In this document: in pieces, positions 5,568 to 10,063 of the stretch
Position numbering within the stretch: position 1 is the first letter of the stretch
Layout of the letters: every line of letters begins with the position of its first letter
Assembly: GCA_964348745.1 (NCBI GenBank)
Contig: CAYGDT010000054.1
Coordinates: 1 to 10,063, forward strand
DNA: 10,063 nucleotides
Direction: 5' to 3'
From: CAYGDT01 sp964348745
GTDB lineage: Bacteria; Patescibacteriota; Gracilibacteria; Peribacterales; Peribacteraceae
Notes under the pieces: model-generated
The model's database searches: none
Told to the model about the DNA's origin: nothing
Seen by the model: only the letters and a program-made list of their open reading frames with translations
Made by a program: the position numbers and the translations under genes

Positions 5568-5902
5568 GGAGCTTTGTGCCAGACAGAGGTGACATTGTGC
5601 TTTTGCACTTCACGCCACAAGCAGGCAAAGAACAAGCGGGTATCCGCCCTGCACTTGTCCTCTCTCCAAAAGCATACAACGAGAAGGTAGGACTCATGCT
5701 TGCATGTCCCATCACAACGAAACAAAAAGGATATCCGTTTGAAATCGCTCTTCTTTCATCGCAGAAAACGAAAGGAGTAGTCCTTGCAGATCATATTCGC
5801 AGCCTTGATTGGCGTGCGCGAAGAGTTAGAAAGTTGGAACATGCAGCAAAACAGACCGTGGATGAGGCACTCAAAAAGCTTGGATTGTTGCTAGAATATT
5901 AA
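5561..5902 (+). CDS. mazF: MazF/PemK-type mRNA endonuclease toxin (113 aa)
   Basis: MazF toxins cut mRNA at short sequence motifs and arrest growth when free of MazE. The length and sequence follow E. coli MazF closely. Shared cues are VPDRGDIV at 6-13, EQAG.RPA.VLSP at 24-36 and the segment ending TTKQKGYPFE at 52-61. GV.LADH.RS.DWRAR follows near 80-95. Residues matching the E. coli active site (Glu24, Arg29, Thr52) are present, so the toxin looks intact. The ATG at 5561 overlaps the mazE stop (7 bases), which fixes the start against a longer reading from 5534. The closest E. coli chromosomal relative cuts at ACA; whether this one does is unknown. No terminator hairpin is seen after it. Confidence 0.95.
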   Translation: MVRSFVPDRGDIVLLHFTPQAGKEQAGIRPALVLSPKAYNEKVGLMLACPITTKQKGYPFEIALLSSQKTKGVVLADHIRSLDWRARRVRKLEHAAKQTVDEALKKLGLLLEY

Positions 5903-5911
5903 TGGAATCTA

Positions 5912-5950
5912 ATTCGCTATTCGCCATTCGCCATTCGCCATTCGCAATTC
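5912..5950. repeat. Heptanucleotide tandem repeat (ATTCGCC), about 5.5 copies
   Basis: Five 7-base units (ATTCGC followed by T, C, C, C, A) and a final ATTC fill the space between the mazF stop (5902) and the MATE stop (5951). There is no hairpin of note. This simple repeat marks the junction of convergent genes and may vary in length between strains. Confidence 0.9.
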
Positions 5951-7363
5951 TCACGTTCCCACACCCTCCTCGGTCACTAACTCATTGCGCACCTTCATCT
6001 CTAATTCATCAAGCAAGTTTGTCTTCTTCCAGTCTCCACGCACGTACCACACCATGCTGATCCCGGCGGCGATCACGTTTGTGATGGCAAATGACCAGCA
6101 AATCCCATAGAACCCGAGCGAGGTGTGCTTGCTGAGGACATATGCGATAGGGAACTGCAGCACCCACTGGAAAACGAGCGTCATGATCATGGCGACGTGC
6201 GTCTGTCCCGCTCCTCGAAACGTTCCGTTGATCACCATCTGCAGGGAGATAAATCCGAAACTTAAGGCGATCACGCGGATGAATGTGACAGCGAGATCAA
6301 TCGCTTCTCCTCCCAGTGGAACGAAGAATACCGTCATAGGAAGGGCGATGATGAACATCATGAAGCCCAGTAGAGTGAGAATACAGAAACCAAGCCGCAT
6401 TCCTATGCGCGTTGCCTGCGCAGCGCGGTCAATTTTTCGCGCCCCGATATTTTGACCGACGAATATGGAGGTAGCGATGGAAAGCCCGAGCGCAGGGATG
6501 ATTACGATAATCAGCATGCGGATGCCAATGCCATACGCAGCGACGGCGACCGTACCGAAGCTTGCAGCGAGCAATGTCATCACTGTCATACCAAGAGCGT
6601 GCGTGGACTGCTCAATGGAGGAAGGAAACCCGATCCGGAAAGCCAGACGCAGGAACGCAAAATCGGGACGGAGGTTTTTAAGGGAAATCGACACGCCGTA
6701 GTTCCCGCTCAATAGGACCGAAAAACCAATGATTGTTGCCAACGCCTGTGTGCAAAGCGTCGCCATGGCAGCACCGGAAACCCCCATAGCCGGTATTGGT
6801 CCGTACCCGAAAATGAAGAGGGGGTCGAGGAAGAAATTTAAGATCACCGTGCAGAGCACGATGAAGAGCGGAACGCGTACCTGCCCAAGCCCGCGCATGA
6901 GTGACTCAAACGTGAAGTACGAGAAGACAAAGAGAAACCCAAGGAACGTGGTTCGCATAAAACGCGTTGCATCGGGTAACACATCAGGCGCAGCTCCCAT
7001 GAAAACCATGATCGGCTGCGAGAAAACATATCCGAAGACCGTGAGGACAACCGATATGACGAGAACCATCAGAAATGTTTGCGCTGCAGTGTGGTTGAGT
7101 GCATCGGTATCGCCCTTACCCTTGTACTGCGCGGCGAGCACCGTACCGGCCATGGGGAGCCCTCCGCCAAGTGCGATCAGCAGAAAACTGATCGGGAAGC
7201 TAAGTGAGACTGCCGCGACTGCCTGCGTACTTAAGCGACCAACCCAGAAGGTATCGGTTATCTGATATGCAGATTGCAGGAGGTTGCTCAGGACAATCGG
7301 TACGGAGAGTGCAACGAGGGATTTGACGATGGGACCTTCCGTGAGATTGATGGATCGTTGCAC
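5951..7363 (-). CDS. MATE-family multidrug/metabolite exporter (470 aa)
   Basis: This is a full-length protein for the NorM/DinF/MATE superfamily, with about twelve hydrophobic segments in two pseudo-symmetric halves. The N-terminus has the family pattern 'LTEGPI.K.L..L..PIVLS' and 'YQITDTFWVGRLSTQAVAAV'. A second copy of the fold begins around residue 245 (IGFPSSIEQSTHALG). Such proteins export organic cations or metabolites using Na+ or H+ gradients. Substrate and ion cannot be told here. The start is a GTG, set by the family N-terminus and by a promoter just upstream (TTGCTA, 18 bases, TATAGA). The C-terminal about 25 residues are charged and cytoplasmic. The gene is divergent from typA (72 bases between starts) and convergent with mazF. 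Confidence 0.95.
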   Translation of the reverse strand: MQRSINLTEGPIVKSLVALSVPIVLSNLLQSAYQITDTFWVGRLSTQAVAAVSLSFPISFLLIALGGGLPMAGTVLAAQYKGKGDTDALNHTAAQTFLMVLVISVVLTVFGYVFSQPIMVFMGAAPDVLPDATRFMRTTFLGFLFVFSYFTFESLMRGLGQVRVPLFIVLCTVILNFFLDPLFIFGYGPIPAMGVSGAAMATLCTQALATIIGFSVLLSGNYGVSISLKNLRPDFAFLRLAFRIGFPSSIEQSTHALGMTVMTLLAASFGTVAVAAYGIGIRMLIIVIIPALGLSIATSIFVGQNIGARKIDRAAQATRIGMRLGFCILTLLGFMMFIIALPMTVFFVPLGGEAIDLAVTFIRVIALSFGFISLQMVINGTFRGAGQTHVAMIMTLVFQWVLQFPIAYVLSKHTSLGFYGICWSFAITNVIAAGISMVWYVRGDWKKTNLLDELEMKVRNELVTEEGVGT

Positions 7364-7371
7364 TGCGAAAT

Positions 7372-7401
7372 TCTATAGGAAAATGCTGTTTTGAGTAGCA
7401 A
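7372..7401 (-). promoter_or_regulatory. Promoter for the MATE exporter
   Basis: On the minus strand TTGCTA (7401-7396) and TATAGA (7377-7372) are 18 bases apart. The -10 ends eight bases before the GTG at 7363, giving a leader of about zero to two bases. The region between the two divergent genes (7364-7435) also contains a short inverted pair (GCAA/TTGC, 7399-7407) overlapping the -35. Confidence 0.5.
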
Positions 7402-7435
7402 TTTTGCAAGTTTCCTGTACTCTTCTGCGGCTTTT

Positions 7436-9232
7436 ATGGACATAAGAAATATCGCCATCATCGCGCACGTTGACCACGGCAAGACCACGCTAGTCGATGC
7501 GCTCCTGAAACAAGGGGGAGCATACGCCGCACACGAGGAAGTGCAGGAGCTGGCGATGGACAGTAACGATCAAGAGCGCGAGCGCGGGATCACCATCTAT
7601 GCAAAGAACACGTCGATCCACTACAAAGATTGTAAGATTAATATTGTGGATACGCCGGGTCATGCGGATTTCGGATCCGAAGTCGAACGCATCCTGCGAA
7701 TGGTGGATTGCGTGTTGCTGCTTGTTGATGCACAGGAAGGGCCCATGCCGCAGACGAAATTCGTGCTGAAGAAATCATTGGAACTGGGGATCAAACCCAT
7801 CGTCGTCATCAACAAGATCGACAAGCCCGCTCAGCGTGCCATGCAAGTTGTCGATATGGTGTTCGATCTGTTCGGTGTCCTTGGGGCAAGCAACGAACAA
7901 CTGGATTTTCCGTACATCTTCGCAATCGCGCGCGAGGGAATTGCGCAGACGAAACTTGAAGAGAAAGGCAAGGACTTAACACCGCTGTTTGAGCTGATCA
8001 TGAAGCATGTCCCTGCAGCAAAAAGCGATGCGGGCGCGCCGCTGCGCATGCAAGTGAGCAGCCTCGCGTACGACGACTACGTCGGGCGCATGGGAATCGG
8101 ACGCATCTATGAAGGGACGGTGAAAGTCGGCCAGCAGATTTCTGTGCTGAAACCCGACGGCAGTGCGCGTAAAGGGAAAATCACGAAGATCTATCTGGCG
8201 CAGGGACTCAAGAAAGTCGAAGTGCCCGAAGCACTCGCCGGCGACATAGCTACAGTCGCAGGTATCGAGGACATCTACGTCGGAGAGACGATTGCGGCTC
8301 CCACAGTCACCGAGCCGCTACCCGCAATCTCCATCGATCCGCCGACCATCAGCATGACGTTCCTTGTTAATAACTCGCCCTTTGCAGGAAAGGAAGGTGA
8401 CCAGCTGACGACGCGGCAGATCCGCGCGCGGTTGGAGCGAGAAAAGGAGACGAACGTCGGATTGCATGTTGCAGCGATCGATGGGACGGATAGCTATCGC
8501 GTGTCGGGGAGGGGAGAACTGCACCTTGCCGTACTCATCGAAGCGATGCGACGCGAAGGATTTGAGCTGCAGGTTTCTCGACCGGAAGTGATTTTCCGCG
8601 AACAAAAAGGCGTTGTATGCGAGCCAATCGAGCACGTGATTATCGATGTCCCGGAGGAATTTTCCGGTACGATTATCAATATCTTAAACCGACGCAAAGG
8701 GGAGATGCAGAATATGCAAAGCGAGAACGGTCACACGCGAATGGAATTTCTCGTACCGACACGAGGACTGCTGGGATTGCGCGGCGACTTTATCATCGAG
8801 ACGAAAGGGGAGGGAATTCTCAACCATTCGTTCTTGCGGTTTGAACCAGAGAAAGGACAAATCGGCAGCCGTACCAGAGGAAGCATGATCTCTATGATCG
8901 GCGGCGAGACGATGGCATATTCACTTTGGAATCTCCAAGAACGCGGAACACTCTTTATCGGTCCGCAGGTAGCGGTCTACGAAGGAATGATCATCGGTGA
9001 AAGCAGCAAGTCAGACGACATGATGGTGAATCCGACCAAGAACAAGAAACTCACCAACGTCCGCGCATCGGGCACCGACGAAGCGATGACGCTTATTCCT
9101 GTGCAGGAAATGTCTCTGGAACAGGCTCTTGAATACATTGGCGATGACGAGCTGGTGGAAGTTACCCCCAAGAGTATTCGCTTGCGCAAGAAATTATTAA
9201 ACGAAACGGATCGTAAAAGGGCAGGCGGGTGA
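7436..9232 (+). CDS. typA: Translational GTPase TypA/BipA (598 aa)
   Basis: TypA is a ribosome-binding GTPase related to EF-G and LepA. In the species studied it aids ribosome assembly and growth under stress such as cold. GTPase motifs are visible in order: AHVDHGKT (10-17), RGITI (50-54), DTPGH (72-76) and NKID (126-129). The G5 area (about 162-168) reads AIAREG in place of the usual Ser-Ala. After it come the beta-barrel, the EF-G-like domains and the TypA-specific C-terminal domain (LLGLRGDFI, SRTRGSMISM, SIRLRKK). Length is typical. The ATG at 7436 is chosen over an in-frame TTG at 7391 because it begins at the conserved IRNIAIIAHVDHG. No ribosome binding site and no convincing -10 at six bases are seen, so its promoter is unresolved. 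Confidence 0.97.
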   Translation: MDIRNIAIIAHVDHGKTTLVDALLKQGGAYAAHEEVQELAMDSNDQERERGITIYAKNTSIHYKDCKINIVDTPGHADFGSEVERILRMVDCVLLLVDAQEGPMPQTKFVLKKSLELGIKPIVVINKIDKPAQRAMQVVDMVFDLFGVLGASNEQLDFPYIFAIAREGIAQTKLEEKGKDLTPLFELIMKHVPAAKSDAGAPLRMQVSSLAYDDYVGRMGIGRIYEGTVKVGQQISVLKPDGSARKGKITKIYLAQGLKKVEVPEALAGDIATVAGIEDIYVGETIAAPTVTEPLPAISIDPPTISMTFLVNNSPFAGKEGDQLTTRQIRARLEREKETNVGLHVAAIDGTDSYRVSGRGELHLAVLIEAMRREGFELQVSRPEVIFREQKGVVCEPIEHVIIDVPEEFSGTIINILNRRKGEMQNMQSENGHTRMEFLVPTRGLLGLRGDFIIETKGEGILNHSFLRFEPEKGQIGSRTRGSMISMIGGETMAYSLWNLQERGTLFIGPQVAVYEGMIIGESSKSDDMMVNPTKNKKLTNVRASGTDEAMTLIPVQEMSLEQALEYIGDDELVEVTPKSIRLRKKLLNETDRKRAGG

Positions 9233-9251
9233 AAGAATATGTTCAAAGGAA

Positions 9252-9263
9252 TATACTGAGAAT
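9252..9263 (+). promoter_or_regulatory. -10 box (TATACT) six bases before the protease gene
   Basis: TATACT (9252-9257) is followed by six bases and the ATG at 9264, the same arrangement as at five other genes. No clear -35 is seen. It lies just after the typA stop (9232), so the protease probably has its own promoter besides any read-through from typA. Confidence 0.55.
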
Positions 9264-10063
9264 ATGCGTACCGCAGCGTCACTCCTCCTGGCTCTCCTCA
9301 TTGCCATTCCGTTACAGCATGCACTCGCACAAGCTCCTGATGAAAACACTACAACTGCAGCCGTGTTCATAGCAAACTACGACGCACTCGGTAACTTTGT
9401 CGGTTGGGGATCGGGGTTCTACGTCGACGACGGTATCATCATCACGAACAAACACGTCATCGAAGGAGGTAAGAGTTACCGTATTTTTGCAACGGAAATT
9501 GATGGCACGGTAAACCTCAGCTGCTGGAAAGACATCACAAAAGCAGATGTGAAGATCAATCTGGATGACGATGTCGCCTACATGCGCGCCTACGTCGACT
9601 GTCCGCATGGCATCGTTCTGTTTGCAAACAGCGATCCGCTAGTAGGTGAAAGGATCAGCGTCATCGGATACCCTTCGCAAGGCACGGTCAAAGATTCTCT
9701 GTACCTCACAACATCGACGGGTTCTGTCACCGGCGTCACGCCTGAAGGGTGGCTCATGACCAATGCCCATATTCACTTCGGCAACTCCGGTGGACCGATC
9801 ATCGGAAAAGACGGATGGGTTGCGGGCGTCGCCGTTGCAATGAGTAAAGACAGCGAAGGAAACTATGTCGCGGGATACTTCATTCCGACATCCGTGATCG
9901 TCAAGGGACTTGCGTACGCCAATGATTCCACCTTCGGCTACGTGCCACGATATGCAAAAAGTTCCTCGTCAATTTCCTCTGTTTCTTCTACTTCCTCTAC
10001 TTCCTCCCTGCCGACCGAAGTCCGCCTGAGGCGGACGAAGGCTGGTGCATCATCAGCATCCTC
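9264..10063 (+). CDS. Secreted trypsin-like (HtrA-type) serine protease with Ser-rich tail, cut by the window end
   Basis: An N-terminal signal peptide (about 1-22, ending HALA) directs export. Residues 32-225 form a chymotrypsin-fold protease domain with a complete triad. His64 is in ITNKHV, Asp103 in DDDVAYMRA and Ser175 in GNSGGP. The motifs resemble DegP/HtrA and related single-domain proteases. No PDZ domain follows within the window. Instead a serine-rich linker starts at Ser233 and leads into a 13-residue insertion encoded by the palindromic repeat (LPTEVRLRRTKAG), then more Ser/Ala. Such linkers often join a protease domain to a C-terminal wall- or membrane-binding part; that part, if present, lies beyond base 10063. 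The start is fixed by the signal peptide and the -10 box. Confidence 0.92.
   Translation, partial: MRTAASLLLALLIAIPLQHALAQAPDENTTTAAVFIANYDALGNFVGWGSGFYVDDGIIITNKHVIEGGKSYRIFATEIDGTVNLSCWKDITKADVKINLDDDVAYMRAYVDCPHGIVLFANSDPLVGERISVIGYPSQGTVKDSLYLTTSTGSVTGVTPEGWLMTNAHIHFGNSGGPIIGKDGWVAGVAVAMSKDSEGNYVAGYFIPTSVIVKGLAYANDSTFGYVPRYAKSSSSISSVSSTSSTSSLPTEVRLRRTKAGASSAS
10008..10046 (+). repeat. Third copy of the 39-base palindromic element, in the protease linker
   Basis: The left flank (12 bases) differs from the msrB copies at one or two positions. The right flank (GAAGGCTGGT) is identical. The 17-base core (10020-10036) is a perfect palindrome, GTCCGCCT-G-AGGCGGAC, but differs from the msrB core at six of eight positions in each arm. 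The same reading frame is used as in msrB, giving LP.E...... and then KAG. It is inserted in a run of serine codons. Confidence 0.88.

Noticed and set aside
5912..5950. CRISPR array
   Set aside because: The repeat units are seven bases long and directly adjacent, with no spacers.
6729..7265. Plus-strand open frame of 178 codons opposite the MATE gene
   Set aside because: Shadow of the transporter, rich in Lys, Arg, Pro and Thr with no recognisable motif.
9230..9232. TGA recoded as glycine, as in Gracilibacteria and SR1
   Set aside because: TypA and the MATE protein end at normal positions at TGA, so the standard code applies.

Overview
The window looks like a chromosomal piece of a bacterium using the standard code: TGA ends genes normally, for example in the translation GTPase and the MATE transporter. 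Several traits recall Candidate Phyla Radiation (Patescibacteria) genomes, perhaps of the Peregrinibacteria/Peribacteria type. These are a small lipoprotein with a Gmad2-like domain, a secreted protease with a serine-rich tail, many small unrecognised proteins, no Shine-Dalgarno sequence before most genes, and a short palindromic repeat inserted in coding sequence. This placement is an inference. No rRNA, ribosomal protein or tRNA is present to confirm it.

Layout. 145-429: small unknown protein. 450-806 (minus): small phage-associated-type protein, divergent from an msrB lipoprotein gene at 843-1487. 1507-1962 (minus): PsiE-like membrane protein. 2000-2494 (minus): Gmad2-type lipoprotein. 2638-5234 (plus): three closely spaced genes, namely an unknown helical protein, a two-domain cupin and a second unknown protein. 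5337-5902: mazEF toxin-antitoxin pair. 5951-7363 (minus): MATE exporter. 7436-9232: typA/bipA GTPase. 9264 to the window end: secreted trypsin-like protease, cut off by the window edge.

Two patterns cut across the genes. First, at least six genes (starts at 806-, 843+, 1962-, 2494-, 5337+ and 9264+) have a -10 hexamer of the form TATAAT, TATACT or TATAGT ending exactly six bases before the ATG. Transcription would then begin at or next to the start codon, so these mRNAs are probably leaderless. Second, a 39-base element with a 17-base palindromic core lies in frame inside two exported proteins. There are two copies in the MsrB linker and one in the protease's serine-rich tail. The flanks are nearly constant, but the palindrome differs in sequence while keeping its symmetry.

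Functionally, the outer parts hold envelope and housekeeping genes: an anchored methionine sulfoxide reductase, membrane proteins, a lipoprotein, an exporter, a secreted protease and a translation/stress GTPase. The middle (about 2.6-5.9 kb) looks like an accessory segment, with three genes of unknown joint role next to a toxin-antitoxin module. No function can be assigned to the three-gene unit from sequence alone.
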